Origin: Bacillus_BD oryzisoli
GTDB lineage: Bacteria; Bacillota; Bacilli; Bacillales; Cytobacillaceae
Assembly: GCF_036670025.1 (NCBI RefSeq)
Contig: NZ_CP137640.1
Span: 5,800,001 to 5,864,000, forward strand
DNA length: 64,000 nucleotides
Direction of reading: 5' to 3'
Shown: positions 25,761 to 34,471 of the stretch, piece after piece
How the letters are laid out: the number at the start of each line of letters is the position of its first letter
Numbering within the stretch: the stretch's first letter is position 1
Made by a program: the position numbers and the translations under genes
The notes under the pieces: model-generated
What the model saw: only the letters and a program-made list of their open reading frames with translations
The model's database searches: none
Told to the model about the DNA's origin: nothing

Positions 25761-26234
25761 TTAGCTCACCTTGAAGAAATTGGCTTTTTCGATGGATTTT
25801 TGAAAAACATAGTTCAATAGAGCTAATGAATAAGAAATAAGAAAAAGGATTGTAGAGTTAAACTTTTTTAATTTATAATGACCTATTTTCTGAGAAACTG
25901 CATTAAAGGGATAGGCAAAAAGAAGATCCATGATTAAATTACAAATTGCATATAAAGAAAATTTTCCATATGTAAAATGAAATACCCACAAATTAATAGT
26001 AAAAAATGGTCCAAATACAAAGGCTAATGTATCGAATACTGCATATTTGATTCCTCCTTTTACCTCCCACCATTTGAAAATGAAGTTTAGCAGTGATTCA
26101 ATTAGCAAAATACAGGAGCAAAATAAGGTAACCGGTAAATATCTTTTAAAGGATTTCCTTGGAAGAAAGAAAATGACAGTAGCCCACAAAACAATCGCAT
26201 TAAATATTCTAAAAAAACTCGCCAACAATATCAT
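25761..26234 (-). CDS. CBO0543-type polytopic membrane protein
   Basis: 157 aa with four or five hydrophobic helices (e.g. FRIFNAIVLWATVIFFLPRK, AVFDTLAFVFGPFFTINLWV, CNLIMDLLFAYPFNAVSQKI). The pattern and length match the uncharacterised CBO0543 family common in spore-formers. ATG at 26234 is used; an adjacent GTG is possible. No operon partner is present. Confidence 0.65.
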   Translation of the reverse strand: MILLASFFRIFNAIVLWATVIFFLPRKSFKRYLPVTLFCSCILLIESLLNFIFKWWEVKGGIKYAVFDTLAFVFGPFFTINLWVFHFTYGKFSLYAICNLIMDLLFAYPFNAVSQKIGHYKLKKFNSTILFLISYSLALLNYVFQKSIEKANFFKVS

Positions 26235-26351
26235 CACCCTTAGTTTTGTTTTTAGGATGTGATAGTTTATAGATTCTATTCTAACGTCTGAAAACTAATA
26301 TGAAAGTGCAATGCCCCTTTCTATTTATTTAATTACTTTTTCAAGAAAAAA

Positions 26352-26401
26352 TTTCGTGGAACATCTTGTGAAACAAAATTTTTCAAGTCATCACAGTGAC
26401 C
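26352..26401. repeat. Family-A dispersed repeat
   Basis: TTTCGTGGAACATCTTGTGA then AACAAAATTTTTCAAGTCAT and the end CACAGTGAC. The rest of the 26238-26534 gap has a TATAAT (26509-26514) before the DUF3895 gene. Confidence 0.75.
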
Positions 26402-26534
26402 GAAGCTTTTGGGTTTTCGGGGAATGCCATTGCAGTGAGCCTTCTTGGATGATATTTGTCACCGATATTGGGTCGACGTGCCTGTCCCCTCGTCCCGTCA
26501 AGCAATGTTATAATATTTCCAGGAGGTGGCTTTA

Positions 26535-27497
26535 ATGGACTATTTCTATACTTCGCAGCAAAGAGATGCAAGGTTAAATACTTTAACGGAAGATCAGCGT
26601 CTTTATCTGATTGAAAAGTTAAAAAGAGGAAAGAGAACCGTTTTCTCTAATGAATTAGCAAAGGGAAAAGGTACCTATTTAGGTTCGGATCAAGATTTAG
26701 AACGAGAAATTGAACAATGGGAATTCATTGATTTATTGGATGGCGGAGAAGGAAATCGTCCTTATCGCTGCGAGTGCGGCATGTCCCTCCGTTATCAGTA
26801 TATTGTTAAAAACACACGCACTGGGGAAATAAAGAAATTCGGAAAGAATCATTTCGAATTTCACACAGGTATTCCTGCTACTATTGTGAAAGATATCATT
26901 AAAGGATTTGAGCAAATTGATTATGAATTAGATGAAATCCTTTATAAATTGGAGAATGGCTGGGATCGATCGATTATAAAGAAAATCATAGATTATAAAA
27001 TAGAGATTCCGTTAGAAATATATAAACAGCTTCAGCTTAGATTGCCTTTACTTGATAAACAAATGAACAAATTATCCAGATTTGTAAGGGAAAAAGAAGA
27101 AGAATTACATAAACAAGAATATATGAAAAAGCTTGAAAGACTAAAAGCAGAGCAAGCGAAAAGAGATAGTTCTGTTTCTAGACCTGCAGTGAAACCTGTT
27201 AATGCGATAACAAGATCGAATCCCAAAAAGCTGGCCAAGAAGCCTGTGCTCTCTTCCCCTTTAGGAACAGATGCCCACCGATTGATTATTCAATTATTAG
27301 AGACCAATGGGACCATCAGTGTACTAGAAATTTGCGAGGAATTGGATACAATCGAGCATAACTTTAAAGGCTTTTTCAGCACTGGAAAACCCTTAGTCTT
27401 CCCACAAGTGGCAATAATTTTGGATCAATTCGTTCAGCAAGGGATATGCCGTTTAGAAAAAAGCAATCTAGATGATCGGTGGTATTCGGTTTTTTGA
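26535..27497 (+). CDS. DUF3895 domain protein
   Basis: 320 aa. ATG at 26535 sits eight bases after AGGAGG, better than GTG 26526. The N-terminal part (LTEDQRLYLIEKLKRGKRTV then FSNELAKGKG) and a zinc-ribbon-like CECGMSLRYQYIVKN resemble the DUF3895 proteins of Bacillus. A second part reads FGKNHFEFHTGIPATIVKDI, followed by a Lys/Glu-rich coiled coil (about 185-225) and a C-terminal winged-helix-like domain (LIIQLLETNGTISVLEICEE). The function is unknown. The last codons coincide with a 36-bp sequence also found at 22771. Confidence 0.65.
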   Translation: MDYFYTSQQRDARLNTLTEDQRLYLIEKLKRGKRTVFSNELAKGKGTYLGSDQDLEREIEQWEFIDLLDGGEGNRPYRCECGMSLRYQYIVKNTRTGEIKKFGKNHFEFHTGIPATIVKDIIKGFEQIDYELDEILYKLENGWDRSIIKKIIDYKIEIPLEIYKQLQLRLPLLDKQMNKLSRFVREKEEELHKQEYMKKLERLKAEQAKRDSSVSRPAVKPVNAITRSNPKKLAKKPVLSSPLGTDAHRLIIQLLETNGTISVLEICEELDTIEHNFKGFFSTGKPLVFPQVAIILDQFVQQGICRLEKSNLDDRWYSVF

Positions 27498-27808
27498 AGC
27501 TGATGGCACAGTGAAAGTTCTTTAAGAGGTCAATCGGAGGTTTTATGGAAACGAAGGGACGGTTCAACAACTCCGTGACAAATGTTCAAATGATTCGTGA
27601 CGTTTGTTTTATTTGAGTGAAATATTCAACTAGTGACTAAATCTTAAAGCTTTAACCGAAAGAGGATGACTTACATATAAAATTAAATAAATTAATATAG
27701 AATAATTCCTTTGTATAATATAAGTAGAAATCTTATATAATTACAAAAGACTGAGCACAACTTCTATTGCAAGGGTGACAGTTGTCACTGTTTTTCTACT
27801 TTTAGGAG

Positions 27809-27842
27809 AACCACCCTGCTTATCACGGCTAGGGGTGGTTTT
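27809..27842 (+). terminator. Rho-independent terminator
   Basis: AACCACCCT / AGGGGTGGTT arms followed by TTCTTGTT. It is some 310 bases past the DUF3895 stop, so it may end a longer transcript or a small RNA beginning near 27715 (TATAATATAAG). Confidence 0.6.
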
Positions 27843-28162
27843 CTTGTTATCTATAACGTTTTTTCGAAAGGTATAAGCAAAAACTCCCCTCACAATCCTC
27901 TTCAAAGCTTAACGAACGAATTCAAGAAACGTTTCTATGATCATTACCCTTCCTGAAACGAAGCAAGGCCGACAACCAACCACCCTCACAATATCCAGTT
28001 GATCTTTTATTCTATCATACTCTTATATTCATCTACTCTATCAATCCTCGATAAAATTCGAGTGTCACAGTGACGGAACTATAGCACTTCCATTTAACAA
28101 TGAAAACGGTAGCATTTTTCTTAAATTTGACCTATTTACTATACTAGGCGCTAATCCAATCA

Positions 28163-28230
28163 CTTCAAACAATCGTTTGATTAAAAATGTGGAGCATTTG
28201 TAAAAACAAGATTTTTCGGGGAGTGACACC
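28163..28230. repeat. Family-A dispersed repeat
   Basis: ACTTCAAACAATCGTTTGAT, then GGAGCATTTGTAAAAACAAG and ATTTTTCGGGGAGTGACACC. It includes part of the family-A leader seen at 38347 and 42944, and lies just after the glycosyltransferase stop. Confidence 0.7.
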
Positions 28231-28250
28231 GATTCGTATTTTACCCTTTT

Positions 28251-29519
28251 TTAATAAAACTTTGAGTTGCTTTCAACATCTCTAGCTATATTCAGGGGCA
28301 ATTGTTTGATTTTGGATTGAAGGCGTTTCAAAGCAGTATGGCCTAAATAACGTTTGTTTTCGACATAATAAGCACATATTGAGATTTCATAATCAAAAAG
28401 ATAGTCATAAACATGGTAATCAACAAAAAGAATATCGTCCTTAGGGAAAGGTATTTCTTTTCCTTGCAATGCGTACATCAAACCTATGTTGTGTTTAGAT
28501 TTTATTCGATACATTTTTGCAAGGTGGTACAAAGGCTCAGCTCTACTCGGTCTGTGCTCCCAAGAGTTCTGAAAATAAGTAGTAGCAAGAGCAAAAAATT
28601 GTTCTTCCTGATGAATTAAGCTATCTATTGTGGAATGATCCATTATCGATTTATTTTCTTTCGACTCTTTGATCAGCTGTTCCCGTTTGAAGGAAGAAAT
28701 ATTAGCCAAACGCTCATAACACAGACCTATTTGTAATAGGGAATAAAATACTTCTTCCACCCACCCACCAGCTTCAACTCTTTTCTTGTACCATTGAATG
28801 GATTCCTCAAGTTCATCGAGACAAAAGAATGTTTGTGCTAAGTAAAACATGTATCTGATTTTTAAATCTGGCGGGGTTGTTTGATCATTAATTCCTTCTA
28901 ATAATAATCGTTTATCCCGTTCAAATTTATCAATCCTACTACCACCATCCTGTTGATCGTAAATAATTAGACTATCGAGTGTTCCCTTTGTTTCTAAGTA
29001 AGTAGATTGATCAGTCCCTAATCTTGAACGATCTATATCCCAATATTCATGTGTAACCCCAACAGATTTCCATGGTAAAGATGTCTTAAGAAGACGAGTA
29101 AGCCAATATTTTATTTGGTCATCATATTGCATCGTAAGATAGTGATCATACTCTAAGCTGGACTTATCAAAATGAGGACTCACTGTTAAGATCATATCAG
29201 CATCAAGCAACAACAAATAATCCGCCTCTAGATAGGTCTCTTGAGCCAGTGATAGAGCTAAAGTTCGATTATATCCAAAATTTTTAAAAGGTTGATGATG
29301 AACAGTACCAGGGATACTGTTTTCTTTGCACCAATTCTCAATCATTTCAGGTGTATTGTCAGTAGAACCTGTATCACAAATGGAAACAAAATCAATTATA
29401 GACTTGGCCGAATTTAAACACCTTTCTATAATGCTTGATTCATTTTTTACAATCATACAAAGACATATTTTCTTTTCCGATTCTTTATGTTGTGTTATAT
29501 TTGGTATTTTTTCTTCCAC
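28251..29519 (-). CDS. TPR-containing family 2 glycosyltransferase
   Basis: 422 aa. The GT-A domain at the N-terminus has ICLCMIVKNESSIIERCLNS, CDTGSTDNTPEMIENWC, GYNRTLALSLA and the metal-binding LLLLDADMIL (DxD). The C-terminal half is helical with TPR-like units (YMFYLAQTFFCLDELEESIQ, then QWYKKRVEAGGW). Such soluble enzymes add sugars to proteins or surface glycans. It is next to, and co-directional with, the collagen-like exosporium gene. In the B. cereus group, glycosyltransferases beside bclA modify the collagen region, so this protein is a reasonable candidate for that role (inference). Confidence 0.85.
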   Translation of the reverse strand: MEEKIPNITQHKESEKKICLCMIVKNESSIIERCLNSAKSIIDFVSICDTGSTDNTPEMIENWCKENSIPGTVHHQPFKNFGYNRTLALSLAQETYLEADYLLLLDADMILTVSPHFDKSSLEYDHYLTMQYDDQIKYWLTRLLKTSLPWKSVGVTHEYWDIDRSRLGTDQSTYLETKGTLDSLIIYDQQDGGSRIDKFERDKRLLLEGINDQTTPPDLKIRYMFYLAQTFFCLDELEESIQWYKKRVEAGGWVEEVFYSLLQIGLCYERLANISSFKREQLIKESKENKSIMDHSTIDSLIHQEEQFFALATTYFQNSWEHRPSRAEPLYHLAKMYRIKSKHNIGLMYALQGKEIPFPKDDILFVDYHVYDYLFDYEISICAYYVENKRYLGHTALKRLQSKIKQLPLNIARDVESNSKFY

Positions 29520-29989
29520 TATTTTTTACCCCCTTTTTATTTTGGCTATAGATTAGTACAGTCACATATTTTATTTTTGAACTTGTATTAGTAGCTGGTA
29601 ATTAATCACTCTACAGAATTGTTAGCGGCTGCCCACCCTATTAAAAAGTGAGTAGCGGATTTTAAGTAATTCCCGACTTTAAACGATTAACTCTGATCGC
29701 GGTCCATATTTTACCTCAAGGACATAGAGAGAAAAATCAATTCTATATTATGCTAAACAGGGAAAAATTGTGTTCCAACGGATCTGTTATCTCCTCTAAT
29801 GCATCTGCATGCGGCCATAAAAGAACCACACATGGGCATAATGGTTGATGACTCTTACCACTACTACTGCCTTCATGCTTCGTGACTTGCACCCTAGAGA
29901 CTGAACCCATGCCAGGTGCACATAAAAAAGAAGGATTACTTAAAAGTAAACCTTCGCAACCTTCAAAGGAATAGTATTCCTGTCTTAAA
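29520..29989. other. 470-bp gap between glycosyltransferase and collagen gene
   Basis: No supported gene. An open minus-strand frame (29743-30045) overlaps the collagen 3' end and has protein-like composition (e.g. GSVSRVQVTKHEGSSSGKSH) but no ribosome site at its internal ATG. Confidence 0.35.
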
Positions 29990-31810
29990 TTAACTGATTC
30001 CAATACCTGCACTTGCAACTCCGGTAACAGCAGATGCTGGACCACCTGGAGATGTTACAGAAAAGACCATTATTAGACGCTCTCCGGCAGTTACCGGTAT
30101 ATTTACAGTCGAAGTACCACTGCTAATAGTACCAAGAGCAACTGGTCCAGTGAGTGATGGTGTTAATGTTACAACAGCGCCAGGAATTGGAGTGAAAATG
30201 TTTGATGTTGAAGTTGAACGCCATACTTGTGCTTGAATTGTTGCTGTTACAGCATTGTTAAGAGTTATTGCCACTGTTGTACTAAAGAAGGCAGCTAATG
30301 AGGTGATCGCTCCACTTCGAGGGACAGAAAACGCAAGATCATCCAAACCTTGAAGATTTATTGTTGCTGCTCCTAAACTTACATTCGAGATGGATTCACC
30401 AAATCCAACAATAGCTCCAGCATTAACTGCCCCACCCCCAACAGTACTCAGTGCATTTGCAGTACCGGATGCTAGTGGAATGATAGCTCCAGCCCCTGGA
30501 GAACCAGTTCCTCCAGTCGTACCGGTGGCTCCGGTGGCTCCGGTGGCTCCGGTGGCTCCTGTCGCACCTGTAGCTCCTGTTGGACCCGTGGCTCCTGTCG
30601 CGCCTGTGGCGCCTGTGGCTCCGGTGGCTCCTGTTGAACCCGCGGCTCCTGTTGGACCTGTCGGGCCCGTGTCTCCGGTGGCTCCTGTTGAACCCGCGGC
30701 TCCTGTTGGACCTGTCGGGCCCGTGTCTCCGGTGGCTCCTGTTGAACCCGCGGCTCCTGTTGGACCTGTCGGGCCCGTGTCTCCGGTGGCTCCGGCGGCT
30801 CCTGTTGGACCGGTATTTCCTGCCGGGCCGGTATTTCCTGTCGCGCCGGTATTTCCTGTCGCGCCGGTATTTCCTGCCGGACCGGTATTTCCTGTCGGAC
30901 CGGTATTTCCTGTCGCGCCGGTATTTCCTGCCGGGCCGGTATTTCCTGTCGGACCGGTATTTCCTGTCGCGCCGGTATTTCCTGCCGGGCCGGTATTTCC
31001 TGTCGCGCCGGTATTTCCTGTCGGACCGGTATTTCCTGCCGGACCGGTATTTCCTGTCGGGCCGGTATTTCCTGTCGGACCGGTATTTCCTGCCGGACCG
31101 GTATTTCCTGCCGGACCAGTATTTCCTGTCGCGCCGGTATTTCCTGTCGGACCGGTATTTCCTGCCGGGCCGGTATTTCCTGTCGCGCCGGTATTTCCTG
31201 CCGGGCCGGTATTTCCTGTCGCGCCGGTATTTCCTGCCGGGCCGGTATTTCCTGTCGGACCGGTATTTCCTGCCGGGCCGGTATTTCCTGCCGGGCCGGT
31301 ATTTCCTGCCGGGCCGGTATTTCCTGCCGGGCCGGTATTTCCTGCCGGGCCGGTATCTCCTCTCGGACCGGTATTTCCTGCCGGGCCGGTATCTCCTCTC
31401 GGACCGGTATTTCCTGCCGGGCCGGTATCTCCTCTCGGACCGGTATTTCCTGCCGGACCGGTATTTCCTCTCGGACCGGTATTTCCTCTCGGACCGGTAT
31501 TTCCTGTCGGGCCGGTATTTCCTCTTGGACCGGTATTTCCTCTCGGACCTCTCTTAACTTTCACTTTTTTATGATCTTTGCATTTGCATTTACGGTGCCC
31601 GCATTCTGGACATTTTTCATCTTTGCATTTGCATTTACGGTGTCCGCACTTTGGACATTTTTCATCTTTGCATTTGCATTTACGGTGCCCACATTCTGGA
31701 CATTTTTCATCTTTGCATTTGCATTTACGGTGTCCGCACTTTGGACATTTTTCATCTTTGCATTTGCATTTACGGTGCCCACATTCTGAACACTTTTTGC
31801 GTTTACTCAA
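29990..31810 (-). CDS. Collagen-like exosporium glycoprotein (BclA/BclB type) with Cys-rich repeat head
   Basis: 606 aa. The start is TTG 31810 after AAGGAGG. Residues 7-81 are five 15-residue units CPxCGHRKCKCKDEK with alternating CPEC and CPKC, a compact Cys/His/Lys array that may bind metal or crosslink. A collagen-like region (about 87-440) starts GPRGNTGPRGNTGP, is dominated by GNTGPA/GNTGPT/GNTGAT, and later changes to GATGDTGPTGPTGAAG; Thr is the usual O-glycosylation site. The last about 165 residues (AIIPLASGTANALSTVGGGA onward) form the BclB-type C-terminal beta-domain that trimerises. The usual BclA N-terminal targeting motif (LIGPTLPPIPP-like) is absent. A sigma-K-like -10 lies upstream, so late mother-cell expression is expected. 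Confidence 0.88.
   Translation of the reverse strand: MSKRKKCSECGHRKCKCKDEKCPKCGHRKCKCKDEKCPECGHRKCKCKDEKCPKCGHRKCKCKDEKCPECGHRKCKCKDHKKVKVKRGPRGNTGPRGNTGPTGNTGPRGNTGPRGNTGPAGNTGPRGDTGPAGNTGPRGDTGPAGNTGPRGDTGPAGNTGPAGNTGPAGNTGPAGNTGPAGNTGPTGNTGPAGNTGATGNTGPAGNTGATGNTGPAGNTGPTGNTGATGNTGPAGNTGPAGNTGPTGNTGPTGNTGPAGNTGPTGNTGATGNTGPAGNTGATGNTGPTGNTGPAGNTGATGNTGPTGNTGPAGNTGATGNTGATGNTGPAGNTGPTGAAGATGDTGPTGPTGAAGSTGATGDTGPTGPTGAAGSTGATGDTGPTGPTGAAGSTGATGATGATGATGATGPTGATGATGATGATGATGATGTTGGTGSPGAGAIIPLASGTANALSTVGGGAVNAGAIVGFGESISNVSLGAATINLQGLDDLAFSVPRSGAITSLAAFFSTTVAITLNNAVTATIQAQVWRSTSTSNIFTPIPGAVVTLTPSLTGPVALGTISSGTSTVNIPVTAGERLIMVFSVTSPGGPASAVTGVASAGIGIS
30800..31555. repeat. Collagen-coding 18-bp-multiple tandem repeat
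   Basis: Dozens of units of the form GGACCGGTATTTCCTGYC (plus strand) encode GNTGP(A/T). Perfect local repeats make the tract prone to slippage and length change. The long open frames on the plus strand here (proline/valine rich) are by-products. Confidence 0.85.
31566..31790. repeat. 45-bp tandem repeats coding the Cys-rich head
   Basis: Five near-identical 45-bp units (core CTTTGCATTTGCATTTACGG) encode CxxCGHRKCKCKDxK. Two sub-types alternate, suggesting that the array grew by duplication of a 90-bp pair. Confidence 0.85.
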
Positions 31811-31847
31811 ATTACTTTATCCTCCTTCTATTAAATTCAATACACGT

Positions 31848-31856
31848 TATCATATG
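31848..31856 (-). promoter_or_regulatory. Sigma-K-like -10 element of the collagen gene
   Basis: On the minus strand CATATGATA matches the sigma-K -10 consensus CATANNNTA, 38 bases before the TTG start and upstream of AAGGAGG. A -35 AC pair at the expected distance is not clear. Confidence 0.5.
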
Positions 31857-32339
31857 AGTCGGGAATTAAATTTGATTGGACAAGTATTGATACATACTGC
31901 CTAATTTGAAAAATTTAATTTCTTTTATGTCAGAGAGATTTACAATTCATATTTTGCTAATCAATCTCTTTGCGTTTGTTCATTATGTTTAAAAGCTCTT
32001 TCACCAAAGCAATTTATATACAAATGTTATTTAACCTTCAAATAGAAAGATTAAGACGATGAAAACAATGCAAAATTTATATCAAACTACTATGAGAATT
32101 CACTTCTGTAATTTTTGAAAAAAGTAATACTAAAGAAGATGCAGCTCATTCATATTAAAAAAAAGGAAGAGAGCGATAATTTATCAATCTATTGAATAAT
32201 CATAAACAATCATTAATTCATTCAGCAGCTATCCCTTCCCTATATTTACTTATGTTCTCAATAAAATTCCGTGGAATATTCTATGAAATGATTTTTCGAG
32301 GATTGCCTGTCACCAGGTCCCTGCTAGTATATTGAATCC
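31857..32339. other. Intergenic stretch with a family-A repeat at its end
   Basis: No gene seen. 32262-32315 is a diverged family-A copy (AATTCCGTGGAATATTCTAT, then ATGATTTTTCGAGGATTGCC). Confidence 0.5.
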
Positions 32340-33352
32340 TTATTTATACCCATCCGGATTCCTCTTCTGCCATCTCCAAGCATCCCTACACATTTCTTCA
32401 ATTCCCTTCTCTGCAACCCAGCCTAGTTCTTCCTTTGCTTTTGTTGGATCTGAATAGCAGCTTGCAACATCCCCTGGTCTCGGTTCAACAATCCTATAAG
32501 GAACCTTCTTCCCAGATGCCTTCTCGAAAGCTGCAACGATTTCCAGCACACTATATCCTTTACCTGTTCCAAGGTTATAAGTATTCACACCCGTACTAGT
32601 CATAATCTTTTCCAGTGCCTTTATATAACCCTTAGCTAAATCTACTACGTGTATATAATCCCTTACTCCCGTTCCATCAATCGTTGGATAATTGTTTCCA
32701 AATACATTCAGTTCCTTTAACTTTCCAACTGCTACTTGTGTGATATATGGCATTAGATTGTTAGGAATACCATTTAGATCCTCGCCAATTCTTCCGCTTT
32801 CATGGGCTCCAATTGGGTTAAAGTAACGTAAAAGGGAAATACTCCAATTAGAATCTGAGTTATGGAGATCACGAAGGATTTCTTCATTCATTAGTTTTAA
32901 TCGGCCATATGGATTGGTAGATCCTAGAGGAAAGGTCTCTGAAATCGGTACACTTTCCGGGAAACCGTACACAGTGGCAGAATAGCTAAACACCAATTTA
33001 TTTACACCGCACTGATTCATAACCTCACAAAGAATTAGGGTTCCAGTTATATTATTATGATAATAATGCAACGGAATTTTAACAGATTCTCCTACTGCCT
33101 TAAGACCTGCGAAATGGATCACTGCATCAAATCTTATTTTCATTAAATACAGTTTCTAAACCTTGTCTGCTAAGTAGATTCACTTTATAAAAAGGGACTT
33201 CTTTCCCGGTGATTTTTTTTTATACGCGACAAAGATTTAAACTTACTATTGGATAGGTTATCTACAACCACTACCTCATATCCTGCGTTGACCAACTCAA
33301 CACATGTATGACTGCCAATATATCCTGCTCCGCCGATTACTAGTATTGCCAT
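32340..33352 (-). pseudogene. galE: UDP-glucose 4-epimerase with two frameshifts
   Basis: An intact start with AGGAGGG lies at 33352 and the Rossmann head AILVIGGAGYIGSHTCVELV is clear. An A9 run (33211-33219), one base too long, shifts the frame after RIKK. The next segment (ITGKEVPFYKVNLLSRQGLE) is then shifted again by an extra T near 33130, after which VIHFAGLKAVGESV and the catalytic S-x-Y-x3-K region (SYSATVYG, PYGRLK) run intact to the stop. Restored length is about 337 aa, normal for GalE, which interconverts UDP-Glc and UDP-Gal and could supply sugar for spore glycans. Both changes are +1 in homopolymers, so either real inactivation or base-calling error. Confidence 0.85.
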
Positions 33353-33885
33353 TCTTGTTTCCCTCCTAATAAATAACGATCTTACAAACTTCTGAATTCA
33401 CAACGATTCATATAAACTTGCACTACATAAAAAAACTCTGACAGAAATTCCTGACAGAGCGTACAATCGGATATAAACAAAATATATGTTCCTAGTATTC
33501 TAAAAAGCACAAACTTCGAATAGTTTTATTGAGAGGATTCAAATGCTGCATTCCTTTAAATCTGACCTATATCAAGTTTTGACCAATAAACAGCACTTTT
33601 TAGCTGGTTCCATCAATTCTCTACCTTCTTAATGAAACGCCGGGACGGTTCTGATGTTTCATGGATGTTACCCCGCTTTAATAACAATTGAAACGTGAGA
33701 TTCCGTCCCAGCATTTCCCCTTGATCTGTACCCCACCCCCTTATCTGTATAAAAATACATATTCATCCGCTTTACAATAAAAAGGATACAAGCAATATCC
33801 GCTCATATCCTCTACTAAAATTAATTTTCATATGCCCTATCATCATCAATCCAAAATGCATAATTTAGCTTTTTTAAAACTAGCT
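33353..33885. other. Intergenic region with hairpin and family-B repeat
   Basis: 33434-33458 can fold CTCTGACAG / CTGACAGAG with one mismatch. 33631-33718 is a family-B copy: GAAACGCCGGGACGGTTCTG, then TGAAACGTGAGATTCCGTCC. A 29-codon ORF at 33542-33631 has only a weak ribosome site and is not called. Confidence 0.5.
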
Positions 33886-34239
33886 CTACACCCTCATAAT
33901 CAATCCATAAAAACGAAATCTTAAAAAATTATTTGAATCGTCACGATACTCTTTAATTTTATCAACTAATTCATATTTCTTTAGATTCCTCAGGTGACCT
34001 TTATCAAACCTTATTTCAATGTATTTACCTGCATTATAATAATCAATATTATCCTTTTTTCCACATAACTCAAAAGCACCCAATTGTTTTTTCACTAAAT
34101 TTGGATGCCGGACCTCCCAAAGATACTCCTTTTTAGGATTTCTCTCTGCAATTAATTTATAATTATTAAGGAATGATGCGATGTAATTCCCGAATTCTTC
34201 AGCCTCTGTTAAATTAATAGTATAATCATTTTTGTTCAT
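33886..34239 (-). CDS. Hypothetical protein
   Basis: 117 aa from ATG 34239, six bases after AAAGGGTG; an upstream in-frame extension lacks a ribosome site. The protein is charged and soluble, with helix-rich ends (EAEEFGNYIASFLNNYKLIA; KYELVDKIKEYRDDSNNFLR) and a central beta part (EYLWEVRHPNLVKKQLGAFE, KYIEIRF). I do not recognise a family. It lies alone between two family-B repeats. Confidence 0.5.
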   Translation of the reverse strand: MNKNDYTINLTEAEEFGNYIASFLNNYKLIAERNPKKEYLWEVRHPNLVKKQLGAFELCGKKDNIDYYNAGKYIEIRFDKGHLRNLKKYELVDKIKEYRDDSNNFLRFRFYGLIMRV

Positions 34240-34328
34240 ATCATGCACCCTTTCAACATAGTATATTTTCATGATATTCATAGACGACACAAAAAATATT
34301 AACTTATAATTAAAAAAATAAAAACAAA

Positions 34329-34418
34329 GGAAACGCTGGGGTGGTTCAGCTGTTTCATAGCGAAGCACTTGAATTTTCTTGCTTCAAATAGCAAATGAAA
34401 CGCGAGAACCCGCGTTTC
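34329..34418. repeat. Family-B dispersed inverted repeat
   Basis: GGAAACGCTGGGGTGGTTCA and TGAAACGCGAGAACCCGCGT, with TGTTTCATAGCGAAGCAC between. It precedes the pseudogene at 34472. Confidence 0.7.
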
Positions 34419-34471
34419 CATTTTGGATTAAAAACGATCAAAATGTATCTCTAATAGAAAGGGGAAATTTG

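Larger units (their letters stand above)
27498..28250. other. 753-bp intergenic region with terminator and repeats
   Basis: Contains a family-B-like start (GAAACGAAGGGACGGTTCAA, about 27548), the hairpin at 27809, a family-A end at 28046-28076 (AAAATTCGAGTGTCACAGTG) and a fuller family-A copy at 28163-28230. No gene is seen. Confidence 0.5.

Noticed and set aside
29743..30045. Minus-strand ORF overlapping the collagen 3' end
   Set aside because: Protein-like composition but no ribosome site at any ATG and no recognised motif; might be a relic.
30390..31574. Long Pro/Val-rich open frames on the plus strand
   Set aside because: Antisense by-products of the collagen GXY repeats; no start signals.
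33542..33631. 29-codon ORF with weak ribosome site
   Set aside because: Too short, no homology recognised, ends at a family-B repeat.
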